NCBI GenBank assembly: GCA_016787545.1
Contig: JAEUUS010000224.1
Location: forward strand, 1-50,037
DNA: 50,037 bases
Origin: Saprospiraceae bacterium
GTDB taxonomy: Bacteria > Bacteroidota > Bacteroidia > Chitinophagales > Saprospiraceae
Direction of reading: 5' to 3'
Position 1 is the stretch's first letter; every line of letters begins with the position of its first letter. The position numbers and the translations under genes are program-made. The notes under the pieces were generated by a model. The model searched no databases. It was not told the origin of the DNA and saw only the letters and a list, made by a program, of their open reading frames with translations. Positions 18,975-27,995 of the stretch are shown here, piece after piece.

Positions 18975-19574
18975 ATGGCATACAAAAAAAATGATCAATA
19001 CGATAACCTTGATCTTACAGATCGGCTTGGAAAAGACTACCTGGATATTCTGAGCGGATTGGGGGAAGACCCAACGAGGGAAGGGCTTCATAAAACGCCG
19101 GAGCGGGCAGCAAAGGCCATGCAATTTCTCACGCAGGGATATACTCAGGATGCATCAGCGATCCTGAAGTCGGCGATGTTTAAGGAAGATTACAGTGAAA
19201 TGGTTCTGGTTAAGGACATTGAGGTGTACTCCCTTTGCGAGCATCATATTCTGCCTTTTTTCGGAAAAGCCCATGTGGCTTATATTCCAAACGGACATAT
19301 CGTTGGACTGAGTAAAATCCCCAGAGTGGTAGATGTATTTGCCCGGCGACTTCAGGTTCAGGAAAGACTCACACTTGAAGTAAGGGATGTGATACAGGAC
19401 ACCCTGCAACCGCTTGGAGTTGCCGTTGTCATCGAGGCGCATCACATGTGCATGATGATGAGAGGGGTCCAAAAACAAAATTCGCTCACCACAACCTCTG
19501 CATTTACCGGACAATTTCTTAAAAATGAGACCCGGAGTGAATTTTTGCGATTGATCGGCAGTAAGTTACATTAA
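18975..19574 (+). CDS. folE: GTP cyclohydrolase I
   Basis: The 199-residue product matches GTP cyclohydrolase I (EC 3.5.4.16), which converts GTP to 7,8-dihydroneopterin triphosphate for folate or biopterin synthesis. Visible signatures are [19 protein letters not shown], the zinc-binding Cys-x2-His pair in [40 protein letters not shown], and the last zinc Cys in [12 protein letters not shown]. It lies 21 bp after the PTPS gene, so both are made from one mRNA. It is cytosolic and acts as a homodecamer by family knowledge. Confidence 0.96.
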   Translation: MAYKKNDQYDNLDLTDRLGKDYLDILSGLGEDPTREGLHKTPERAAKAMQFLTQGYTQDASAILKSAMFKEDYSEMVLVKDIEVYSLCEHHILPFFGKAHVAYIPNGHIVGLSKIPRVVDVFARRLQVQERLTLEVRDVIQDTLQPLGVAVVIEAHHMCMMMRGVQKQNSLTTTSAFTGQFLKNETRSEFLRLIGSKLH

Positions 19575-19879
19575 TGCAAGTTTAGGATATTCTGACAGGG
19601 TCAAAAATGCTTTTAACCAGAAAAAGTCCATTTGATTCGGGAAATAATTTGGCGAAACTCGTTAGGCAAATCTTAAAATTCGGGCAACATAACTTTCGAT
19701 TAATGCATCTTTCGTTTTGAGGCACAAAAAAATTTCTATTTTGCCCCGCCTTATACCAAACGAATCAATATTAGTGATCAGTTTTTATCCCAAATTATCA
19801 TTAACCAACTGACAATCAACCCATTATTAAACCCTAATCAAATTACCGGATCCTCTCAATTTTCTACCTTCCTTTTGTC
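19575..19879. other. 305-bp intergenic region without a gene
   Basis: No credible reading frame, repeat or RNA gene was seen. It holds a possible promoter for the coiled-coil gene: TTTG at 19716-19719, a 17-nt gap, then TATTTTG at 19737-19743, which is one base short of the TAnnTTTG pattern. The start codon lies 137 bp below it. Confidence 0.45.
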
Positions 19880-22800
19880 ATGCAGTCTTTTTCCCGATTC
19901 CTTTTACCCTTTGTTTTGATTGCCTTCTTTTTTTCTTCAGGTATTCAAGCACAGGATTGCGCCAAAATTATCAAGGAAAACAAAAAAATATCAGGCATTC
20001 AAATTGCCAACACTGTCAATCTAAGTGTTGTAATCCGAGGCGGTTATACCTATTTTGTAGAGTTTTTTACGAACGAAAAAGGTGTCTTTGCCAGATTCAC
20101 TTCTCAGGGAGGCATTGAATTCAATCAGGATGATCAGGTAGTATTCGTGGATGCCGGAGGAAAAGAAAGAGCTTACAAATTCACCGGCATGGACGAACTA
20201 ATTGCTGGCGCCGTGCCCACCCATAGAAATAATCTCAAACTGGATTTAGCAGCAATCCAATGGCTGGCAGAATCCAACATTACCGGCATTAATTTCATCA
20301 ATTTTGTTGATCGGCAGAAATATAAATTTACCATTAACGCTGAGCGTCAGGGTGAATTTAAGAACCTCGTGGCTTGTTTTAACAGTATTTTGGACAAAAT
20401 GTCGGTAGTGGATACCCCTGGCGCTTCGGTTTCTAAACCAGAACCTACCACTGCGGCTGCCGGTGGAAATACTACACCAGCTAAGCCTGGCGCCAAACCA
20501 GCCGGTGCTGGCGGGACCACATCTACAAACGCCGGCGCCGACCCTGAGGTAACTGCCTTGCGTGCTGATCTGGAAAAAACCAAAGAAAAGATCCGTGCGG
20601 ATATTAAAGCGGAAAAAGAACGGGGTGATGCCATAAAAGCCCAACTCCAACAGGAAGTTGCCGCGGCAAGAGAGGCGGCCAATGCCAAAAAATTGGAGTA
20701 TTCAAATGAGGTTTTGGAAGCCCGCAAAGCCAGTTTGCTGGAAATTGAAAAAGCACGTACTGAAGCACAGGCTGCTATTTCTCAAAGCAAAGCAAAGGCA
20801 GATTCTGCTGTGATAAAGATCAATTCAAATGTTGATGATGCCCGCAAACAAGCTGGAGAAGAAATTCAAAAGGCCAGGATTGCATCCTCTGAGGAAGTTC
20901 AAAAAGCAAGAGAGGCAGCTGCCAAAGAAATTGCCTCTGTAAAGCAGAAGATGGAACAGGCTAAGCTGCAATATGGCGATGAAATTGCTTCTGCCAGAAA
21001 CAATGCAGATGAGGAATTAAAACGAATAAGGGAAGAAAATGCTAAAATGGTGGCAGACGCGAGAGATTTGGCTAAACAAGAAGCAACTAAAACCTCCACC
21101 GATGTGGTGGAAAGCAAACGAACCGCTGCCGACCAGATTCTGAAAGCTCGAGAAGAAGCTGCGAACGAAATCCTGAAAACACGGGAAAATACCGTGCTGG
21201 AAAAACAAAAAATGGCCACTGAACTGGCAGAAAGCCGTAGAAAAGCGGCCGAGGAAAAATCTCTGGTTCAACAAAATTCCGCCAATGAATTGGCCGATCT
21301 ACGCGAAACCGTTGCCAAACAAAAGGAAGAAGCTGCCACAGATGTAGCAGAATCTAAAAAACGAGCAAGTGAAGAGATCGGCAGAATCCGGGAGGAAGTG
21401 GCCAAACAACAGCAATTAGCTAATGAAGAAAAAGCTGAAATTGCCAAACAAGTTATTGAAAGCAAACAAAAAGCAGCACAGACCGTACAGCAGGTAAAAG
21501 ATGAATCTGCAAAAGTCATTGCAGATGCCCTGGCAAGGTCTAAAAATCAGCGCGACAGTATTGCGCTTGAGGTAGCTGCTTCCAGAAAAAAAGCTGAGGA
21601 AGAAATATCCCGCATACAGGCTGAATTAGCTAAATCCATTGCCGCAGCTAAAGAACAACAGGCTAAAGTGCTGCAGGAAAGCGCAGCTGAAGTACAACGT
21701 GCCCGCGAACGCAGTGCACAGGAAGTAGCCAAAGCGCAGGAAGAGGCCCGTGTAAGGGTTCAGGAAGCTAATGCAAAAGCAAGCGAGGCTCAAAAACAGT
21801 ATGCAACTGAGGTAGCTGGCTCCAAACAAACAGCAGATGAAAAAATCAAACAGATTCAGGCAGAAGCTGCGGCTGCTGTAGCAGATGCAAGGAAAAAACA
21901 ACAGGAAAGTAATAGTTCAACCGCTACTGAGGTAGGCGCCTCCCGAGAAAAAGCTGCTGCAGAAATTGCTGCGGCAAAAGAAAAAGCAGCCAATGAAGTT
22001 GCTGCTGCCCGGGAAGCGGCCGTTAGAGCACAGCAAGAATCAGCAAATACAGTAGCAGAAGCCAAAAAACAGAGCGCTCAAGCTGTACTTGCCGTTAAAA
22101 CTGCTGAAGCAGATAGCGTTCGGATGGCCAGGGAAAACAGTGCATCAATCCGTCAGAAATTAGCCAGTGATGTGGCAGAAGCTCGTCAAAAAGCGGCTAC
22201 CGAAATATCTGAAGCCAATCAAAAAGGGGCAGAAGAAGTCAAAACTGCCCGTGAAGCTGCCACACGTGAAAAACAGTTGGCTGCTGAAGCCATCGGCAAA
22301 GCGCGTGAAGAAGCAGCCAATGCCGTTGCTTCTGCTCGTGAATCAAGCGCCAAGGAGGTAGCCGCCGCCAAGCAACAAGCCATTGAGGCCATCGCTCTGG
22401 CTCGCCAGGATGCCGACAATAAAAAGGCTGCTTTGGCAAAAGATGTAGCCGATGCACAGGAAAGAGCCAGAAAAGAAGTAACGGAAGCCCGGGAACGCGC
22501 TGCTACTGAAGTGGCAACTGCCAGAAAGGAATCGGAGGCTAAACGTACCCAATACGCCGCTGAAACAGCTGAAGCCCGAAAAAAGACCAGCGAAGAAATT
22601 GCGCTGGCGCAAAAAGAATCCGCTGAAAATGTCCAAAAGGCCCGCCAGGAAGCTGCCGCTAATATTGCTACAACCCGTGAAAATGAATCTAAGGCAGTAA
22701 GCGAAATCAAAATGCAGGCTGCCAAGGAAATAGAACAAACGAAAGAAGAAAAAGCCCAAATTATTGGGGAAGAAAATCGCAAGGCAGAAGCTGCCCGTCA

Positions 22801-22915
22801 GCAACATCAGGCGGAACAACAACAACTCAGCCTACTACAGGAAGAAATCAAAAAAGCCACCGAAACTTTAAATAAGTTGAAAGAAGAGGCCGAAAAGTTG
22901 AAGAAAAAGGATTGA
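19880..22915 (+). CDS. Secreted Ala/Glu/Lys-rich protein with an 11-residue (hendecad) coiled coil
   Basis: The 1,011-residue product begins with a signal peptide (MQSFSRFLLPFVLIAFFF...GIQAQ). Next come an unrecognised beta-rich domain (about 25-170, with LSVVIRGGYTYFVEFFTN), a Pro/Ala/Gly/Thr linker (177-222) and a helix of about 780 residues running to the C-terminus. The helix repeats every 11 residues, for example VQKARQEAAAN, IATTRENESKA and VSEIKMQAAKE in succession; hydrophobic I/V and A recur at fixed places. Hendecads favour straight or right-handed coiled coils, so this should be a rod of the order of 100 nm. No cysteine clusters, sorting domain or membrane helix follow the signal, so it probably ends in the periplasm or is anchored by its N-terminal domain. 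Function is not known. Confidence 0.85.
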   Translation: MQSFSRFLLPFVLIAFFFSSGIQAQDCAKIIKENKKISGIQIANTVNLSVVIRGGYTYFVEFFTNEKGVFARFTSQGGIEFNQDDQVVFVDAGGKERAYKFTGMDELIAGAVPTHRNNLKLDLAAIQWLAESNITGINFINFVDRQKYKFTINAERQGEFKNLVACFNSILDKMSVVDTPGASVSKPEPTTAAAGGNTTPAKPGAKPAGAGGTTSTNAGADPEVTALRADLEKTKEKIRADIKAEKERGDAIKAQLQQEVAAAREAANAKKLEYSNEVLEARKASLLEIEKARTEAQAAISQSKAKADSAVIKINSNVDDARKQAGEEIQKARIASSEEVQKAREAAAKEIASVKQKMEQAKLQYGDEIASARNNADEELKRIREENAKMVADARDLAKQEATKTSTDVVESKRTAADQILKAREEAANEILKTRENTVLEKQKMATELAESRRKAAEEKSLVQQNSANELADLRETVAKQKEEAATDVAESKKRASEEIGRIREEVAKQQQLANEEKAEIAKQVIESKQKAAQTVQQVKDESAKVIADALARSKNQRDSIALEVAASRKKAEEEISRIQAELAKSIAAAKEQQAKVLQESAAEVQRARERSAQEVAKAQEEARVRVQEANAKASEAQKQYATEVAGSKQTADEKIKQIQAEAAAAVADARKKQQESNSSTATEVGASREKAAAEIAAAKEKAANEVAAAREAAVRAQQESANTVAEAKKQSAQAVLAVKTAEADSVRMARENSASIRQKLASDVAEARQKAATEISEANQKGAEEVKTAREAATREKQLAAEAIGKAREEAANAVASARESSAKEVAAAKQQAIEAIALARQDADNKKAALAKDVADAQERARKEVTEARERAATEVATARKESEAKRTQYAAETAEARKKTSEEIALAQKESAENVQKARQEAAANIATTRENESKAVSEIKMQAAKEIEQTKEEKAQIIGEENRKAEAARQQHQAEQQQLSLLQEEIKKATETLNKLKEEAEKLKKKD

Positions 22916-22920
22916 TTTTG

Positions 22921-22967
22921 TATAAAAATGAGTCATCCCGATTTTTTTGGGATGACTCATTTTTATA
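22921..22967. terminator. Bidirectional terminator, 19-bp perfect stem
   Basis: TATAAAAATGAGTCATCCC (22921-22939) pairs perfectly with 22949-22967; the loop is GATTTTTTT. It lies 5 bp after the coiled-coil gene stop and 4 bp before the stop of the opposing HlyD gene, so it serves both convergent genes. Confidence 0.85.
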
Positions 22968-22971
22968 GCTT

Positions 22972-24279
22972 TCAGCGCATACCCACCTTGACCTGATCGA
23001 GGATGCGTTCCAAAAAGCCTTTGTTTTCCGTTATTATATCTGCAGTTCCCAGGAGTTGTTGTTCAAAAAGAATTTCTCTACCCGAGCTGGTTAATAATTT
23101 ACCCGTTTTGGACATGTCCAAATGGTCAATTAATATGGTGTATTCACGGTTTTTGGGCACTGCAGATTTAGAAGCTACTTTCCCCGCTAAAGTGCCATAC
23201 TCCTGGTAAGGGTAATTGTCCAATTTGATCATTACCGCCTGTCCAACGCTCACTTTTCCACTTTTTTCCACCGGAAGCGAAACACGGCCAACGATCTTAT
23301 CCAGACTTTGCGGTACAATCGTCATCACCGTTTCACCATTGCGAATATATTGCTGAACCGTGAGACCATTCAGCACCACTTTTCCGGCAATTGGTGCACT
23401 CAATACATTGTTCAAAAACCAACGATCTAAACCGCTGCGTAGGCCATTCAAACTCGCCATTAATCTTGTGGTTGATGTGGATGCTGTTTCTTCCTGACCA
23501 AAACTGGCATTTTGAATGCTGTTCTTCAGGTTAATAATCTCCCTGTTTTTGCTTAATACATTGGTTTCCAATAAATCTCTTTCTCTCTCCACATTGGCTA
23601 ATTTGAGTCGCTCCTCTTCTAATTTGGCTTCTGAAATAATTCCTTGATTAAATAACTTTTTTTGACGCTCAAAAAGGTCTTCAGCTATTTTATACTGATC
23701 ATCCGCACGTTTCAGAGCCCGTCTGTCAAACTGAATACTTTGCTCAAGTTGATTAATTTGCATCTGAATAGAGCCTATATTCGATTGAACAGAGCTATTT
23801 CTATTTGCGTTCCCAAACTGAAAATCTGCTAAATCCCGGATAAAGACGGCATAATCAGATTGTAATTCCCCTAACTTCAGACTGTCCGGGTATTGAAGGG
23901 TTTCAAATTGTTCCAACGGGAGTTTTTGCCAATATCTAACCAGGGTATCCAATCGAACCACATCCACATAAAAAGCGGTGTTTTGGAGAACCGCCAGAGG
24001 TTGCTTCTCCACTACAATAGACGTATCCGGCACTAAAAGATAAGCAATACGGCCATCGCTTCTTGCCACTACCTCCACTGGGGGATCAGCAGTTGTGAGA
24101 CTAAGTTTATCACTGGAAACTACATCAGGATAACGCAAAAAGGAGGCCACTGCAATCAGGCATATAAACCCGATTAGCAGCACAAGCGTTCCTCTGCGGA
24201 CCAGCCATCCTGGAGGAGTACCCAAAATTTCCTGCACTTCTTCTGAGCGCAATTCCACAAAATTTCGTTCTTCTGCCAT
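22972..24279 (-). CDS. HlyD-family membrane fusion (periplasmic adaptor) protein
   Basis: The 435-residue product has a short cytoplasmic N-terminus, one membrane helix at about 30-48 (LVLLIGFICLIAVASFLRY) and a biotinyl-lipoyl-like half near VVARSDGRIAYLLVP. A long coiled-coil hairpin follows (about 150-260, with EAKLEEERLKLANVERERDLLE), then the second lipoyl half and beta barrel (SAPIAGKVVLNGL, IVPQSLDKIVGRVSLP). This is the layout of HlyD/bacteriocin-secretion adaptors that link an inner-membrane ABC exporter to an outer-membrane channel. The matching ABC transporter is not next to it in this window. It starts 1 bp after the stop of an unknown gene (24281-24865) and is almost certainly co-translated with it. 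Confidence 0.88.
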   Translation of the reverse strand: MAEERNFVELRSEEVQEILGTPPGWLVRRGTLVLLIGFICLIAVASFLRYPDVVSSDKLSLTTADPPVEVVARSDGRIAYLLVPDTSIVVEKQPLAVLQNTAFYVDVVRLDTLVRYWQKLPLEQFETLQYPDSLKLGELQSDYAVFIRDLADFQFGNANRNSSVQSNIGSIQMQINQLEQSIQFDRRALKRADDQYKIAEDLFERQKKLFNQGIISEAKLEEERLKLANVERERDLLETNVLSKNREIINLKNSIQNASFGQEETASTSTTRLMASLNGLRSGLDRWFLNNVLSAPIAGKVVLNGLTVQQYIRNGETVMTIVPQSLDKIVGRVSLPVEKSGKVSVGQAVMIKLDNYPYQEYGTLAGKVASKSAVPKNREYTILIDHLDMSKTGKLLTSSGREILFEQQLLGTADIITENKGFLERILDQVKVGMR

Positions 24280-24280
24280 A

Positions 24281-24865
24281 CTAATTGAGTCGTTTCATCC
24301 TGCCATGCAGTATGGTTTCCAATAATTGCACCACTACGGCGGGTTTTTGGTTGCGCCAAACAAGGTCATTATAGTCTTCCCCAAAAAACAAATATTTGTC
24401 CAGATGGGCAGCATATAACTCTTCCTCCACCTGAGGTCTTATATTGATCAACATTGCCCAACCGCCCATTTCCAAAAGCTCTTCAGACCATTCGGCATAA
24501 TAGTCATCGTCTATGGATGCATGAAAATTAAGCACATTTTCACAAAAAAAGGCAAATCTGCTGATTCCTTCTTCCATGAGCGCATCTACCAGATTTCTTT
24601 TGAGAAACATGATATCATTGTGAAGTGTGTCATTCCACTCGCCAATTAATTCAATCAAAGCATAACCCTCTTCATAATCTGCAAACAATATTTTTCCATA
24701 CAATGTAGCCGAGCCAAAAGCATCCCATTGTGGATGTAGGAAAAAATTGTAAAGCTTGTTTTTAAACTCAAATTCACTGTACTCTCTGCCAGCAAATGGA
24801 GATCTTGGGTCGTCTTCGGCGCAGTAATATTCACGCCATCTAAAATGAGGTTCTATATCGTGCAT
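24281..24865 (-). CDS. Unknown conserved 194-residue protein paired with HlyD-type adaptor
   Basis: The product is acidic and aromatic-rich, starting MHDIEPHFRWREYY. It has no signal peptide, membrane helix or metal motif, so it is probably cytoplasmic. Conserved-looking stretches include FLHPQWDAFGSATLYGKILF, DYEEGYALIELIGEWNDTLH and FFCENVLNFHAS. I recall similar proteins beside HlyD/ABC export genes in other Bacteroidota, but I cannot name a family. The stop codon is separated by one base from the HlyD start, which argues for a role in the same export process, such as cargo handling or regulation. That role is inference. Confidence 0.8.
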   Translation of the reverse strand: MHDIEPHFRWREYYCAEDDPRSPFAGREYSEFEFKNKLYNFFLHPQWDAFGSATLYGKILFADYEEGYALIELIGEWNDTLHNDIMFLKRNLVDALMEEGISRFAFFCENVLNFHASIDDDYYAEWSEELLEMGGWAMLINIRPQVEEELYAAHLDKYLFFGEDYNDLVWRNQKPAVVVQLLETILHGRMKRLN

Positions 24866-25093
24866 GATCCATTACAAGCATGTTGGAGATTTTCATGCCG
24901 TTAAAAGTCGGCTATGCAAAGTTCGGTTATTTTGGCACAATACTCAAGGTCAATTGGTTTTCAAGATACGATTTTCACACTTAAGACGATTCAAAGCAAC
25001 CCAATTTACAACAGCCGGTCTATTGCTGACAATGCAATGACAAAATGAACGTTATTTCGCCGATCCAAATTCAAGCACTGCAAACTACTTACC
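24866..25093. other. Divergent intergenic region between the export pair and the barrel gene
   Basis: 228 bp containing the 5' regions of both divergent genes. A TTATTTTG stretch (around 24928-24935) is a near match to the -7 box on the plus strand. No reading frame or repeat was recognised. Confidence 0.35.
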
Positions 25094-27916
25094 ATGAAAA
25101 GTTTTCAAAAAATCCTTTTGCCCGTCTTATTCTTATTTTTGGGTTTTCAGCTTTATGCCCAAACACCGTCCAAAGTTACCATCAAAGGTGTGGTTTCCGA
25201 TACCACCGGTGAATTAACCAGTTTTGCTACGGTGATGTTGTTAAACCCGAAGGATTCCACCCTGGTAAACTTTACACGAAGCAGCGATAAAGGCGAATTT
25301 GAATTTAAAAACGTAAAAAACTCACCCTATTTGCTCAAAATCTCCTTTGTTGGGCATCTTCCCCTTCAAATTTACCTTCCTGTTTCAAATACAGAAATCA
25401 ACAACGTAGGTAAGCTGCAAATAAAACCAATTACCTCAGAATTGCTGGAAGTGGTTGTGAAGGCCGCCAAAGCAACATTGAGTATCAAGGGAGATACCAT
25501 TGAATATGACGCATCCTCTTTTAAAGTTCCTCCGGGGTCCACGGTAGAAGATCTATTGCGAAGGCTTCCCGGTATTGAAGTAGACGCAGATGGAAATATA
25601 AGAGCCCAGGGTCGGGATGTAAAAAGGGTTTATGTAGATGGTAAAACTTTTTTTGGCGACGACCCCAAGGCGGCAACCAAAAACCTCGGGGCAGAAACCA
25701 TTTCAAAGGTACAGGTGTACAATGAATCCTCCGAGCAGGCCAAACTTACCGGAGTGGACGATGGGAAAAAGGAGAAAGCCATGAACCTGGAATTGAAAGA
25801 CGAGTTCAAAAAAGGCTCCTTCGGGAAAATTACAGCGGCTGTTGGCACCGAAGAACGCTGGGCAGGCCGGGGTAGTTATAATCGGTTCAACAAAAAAGAA
25901 CAATTATCCTTTATCGGATTTGCTAACAATATCAACCAAACTGGTGTCAACTGGGAGGATTATGGTGAATTTAAGGGGCAAAACAGCTTTGGAGACAACG
26001 ACAATGGCGATTTTGGGTTTGGTGGGGGAAGACGGTATTACTTTTTTGATGGCGGAGGAACAGACTCTCCTTTTAATAACTTTGATGGACGCGGATTCAC
26101 AACCAACTACGGTGGAGGCGCCAATTATAATTTCGACAATAAAAAGGTTAAGTTCAACGCCAGTTACTTCTACAAAGAAACCAGCCTTGACCTTGATCAG
26201 TACACTTCCAGACAAACCTTTCTCCCTGACACCACTTTTTTCAATACAGATACCCTGGGGAAAAACGAATTCCGTGGAAGTCACAGCCTGGCCTCCCGAT
26301 TAACCTATGATATTGATTCCAGCGACCTATTGGTGTTTAAAATTGAAGGGCGTTTGAGCAAGGCAAACGGGCAAACACTTCAAAATCAATTATTTTCAAA
26401 TGATCTTGGCACCCCTACCACATCACTTGATATCAATAACAGCAATCAATTAGACGCCTGGCGAATTTCCGGAACAGGGATCTACAGACACCGATTTGTC
26501 AAAAAAGGCCGATCCTTCGCTTTAAGTGGCGGTTATAATGACAGCACCAATGACGGTTCTGAAACCCTGTCTTCTGACAATAAATATCTGTTGTCTGATA
26601 GTCGAACCAGCATTCGACAATTTAACTCCAATTTTGCGCATACCAAACAGCTTAAATCAAGTGCCTTGTTCACTGAACCCATTAGCAAAAAATGGTACCT
26701 GGAATTGTTTGCCAATGCCTCCCAAACAGACAATGAAGTCAATCGCCCAACCGGAGATCCGGAAAACAATAATCAACGGATTGACAGCTTAAGTATCTAC
26801 TACAACCAGCAGGTACAATATGGCAGATTTGGTTCCAGCATAAGATACTCAAATATGGGGCTGAACCTGACCGCAGGATTAGCAGCCCAACAACTTCAAT
26901 TGAAGGGAACGTACGCTGTTGCAGAGGGCTTGCCCTTACTGGCAACTCCCCTGAATCAAAAATATGTAAATTTTACCCCAAACGTTGAACTTGAATATCA
27001 ACTGCCCAAGGATATGTGGTTGAGTACCAATTATTCCTACAGCATTTCGGAGCCACAATTTAATGATTTACAACCGATACCCATTGTTACCAATCCGGCA
27101 TTCAGAACCTTGGGCAATCCAGATCTGCAACCACAACGTTCACACTCTTTTGGGGCAAACTTCAACTACTGGAACGCTGCCAACATGGCGAGCTATGGCA
27201 TCGGAACAGATTTTGACCTTTACGACAACCAGATTGTTTACAGCCAAACCATTGAATTTATTGACAGCCTTGGTGCGCGTACCACCAGTAGACCGGAAAA
27301 CGTATCTGGTGGCGCCAATTTTAGTACTTACATCTGGTCAAACATCCCAATCATCAAAACCAAGCTGACAGTGAATGTTAACCCCAGCATCTCTGTTAAC
27401 CGGTCTCCATCCTTCATTAATGGTATTGAGAATGAAACAAGCAGCCAGAATTATAACTTCCGGATTGGCTTTAACATTACCCCTAATCCCAAAATAATTG
27501 CCGGGTTAAGTGGAAATATGCGGTTCAACAACATTGAATACTCCATCCAAAGTGAGCAAAACCAGAAGATCAGAGGTTACGGAACGGATGCTTCCATCAA
27601 ATGGCAGGTTTTGGACAAAGTGTTTCTGGAAAGCAATTTCAACTACAACATATTCCAAAACGAACGTTTCGATTTTGAACAAAAGGTTGGCATTTGGAAT
27701 GCATCAGTACGCAGGTTGTTCGGCAAAAACAACAAGATTGAAGTTCGGTTGGCCGCATTTGATTTGCTGAATCAACGTGTCAATATCCAGCAAAGCGCTT
27801 CCCAAAACTATGTCATTTACTCCATTGCACCAACCCTTGCACGCTACTTTATGCTGAGTGTGAGCTACAATGTTCGCGGGTATGAAAACAAGTTGAAAAA
27901 GAACGACTGGTGGTAA
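25094..27916 (+). CDS. Outer-membrane beta-barrel protein with carboxypeptidase-like N-terminal domain (TonB-receptor related)
   Basis: The 940-residue product has a signal peptide (MKSFQKILLPVLFLFLGF...YAQ). A carboxypeptidase regulatory-like beta sandwich follows at about 28-115 (VVSDTTGELTSFATVML, GEFEFKNVKNSPYLLKISF). Next comes a plug-like domain (about 120-215; GSTVEDLLRRLPGIEVDADG, VYVDGKTFFGDDPKAA), and then a large barrel of the outer-membrane barrel type 3 family, rich in alternating aromatic strands. A Gly/Phe/Asp-rich loop lies at about residues 300-335. Related proteins are TonB-dependent-like receptors of unknown substrate. There is no SusD partner. The next gene on the same strand starts 79 bp downstream and encodes a secreted unknown. 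Confidence 0.88.
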   Translation: MKSFQKILLPVLFLFLGFQLYAQTPSKVTIKGVVSDTTGELTSFATVMLLNPKDSTLVNFTRSSDKGEFEFKNVKNSPYLLKISFVGHLPLQIYLPVSNTEINNVGKLQIKPITSELLEVVVKAAKATLSIKGDTIEYDASSFKVPPGSTVEDLLRRLPGIEVDADGNIRAQGRDVKRVYVDGKTFFGDDPKAATKNLGAETISKVQVYNESSEQAKLTGVDDGKKEKAMNLELKDEFKKGSFGKITAAVGTEERWAGRGSYNRFNKKEQLSFIGFANNINQTGVNWEDYGEFKGQNSFGDNDNGDFGFGGGRRYYFFDGGGTDSPFNNFDGRGFTTNYGGGANYNFDNKKVKFNASYFYKETSLDLDQYTSRQTFLPDTTFFNTDTLGKNEFRGSHSLASRLTYDIDSSDLLVFKIEGRLSKANGQTLQNQLFSNDLGTPTTSLDINNSNQLDAWRISGTGIYRHRFVKKGRSFALSGGYNDSTNDGSETLSSDNKYLLSDSRTSIRQFNSNFAHTKQLKSSALFTEPISKKWYLELFANASQTDNEVNRPTGDPENNNQRIDSLSIYYNQQVQYGRFGSSIRYSNMGLNLTAGLAAQQLQLKGTYAVAEGLPLLATPLNQKYVNFTPNVELEYQLPKDMWLSTNYSYSISEPQFNDLQPIPIVTNPAFRTLGNPDLQPQRSHSFGANFNYWNAANMASYGIGTDFDLYDNQIVYSQTIEFIDSLGARTTSRPENVSGGANFSTYIWSNIPIIKTKLTVNVNPSISVNRSPSFINGIENETSSQNYNFRIGFNITPNPKIIAGLSGNMRFNNIEYSIQSEQNQKIRGYGTDASIKWQVLDKVFLESNFNYNIFQNERFDFEQKVGIWNASVRRLFGKNNKIEVRLAAFDLLNQRVNIQQSASQNYVIYSIAPTLARYFMLSVSYNVRGYENKLKKNDWW

Positions 27917-27995
27917 AGAAAGTCGAATTCAACAATTTTTGTACGACTTGACCGTTTGCATGAGGTTCATGCTTTGCATCTGGATATCTACAACT

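Noticed and set aside
22219-22782. Antisense frame of 187 codons inside the coiled-coil gene
   Set aside because: It is a Ser/Ala/Phe-rich mirror of the Glu/Ala/Lys-rich repeat codons. Similar mirror frames occur along the whole gene, as expected from composition.
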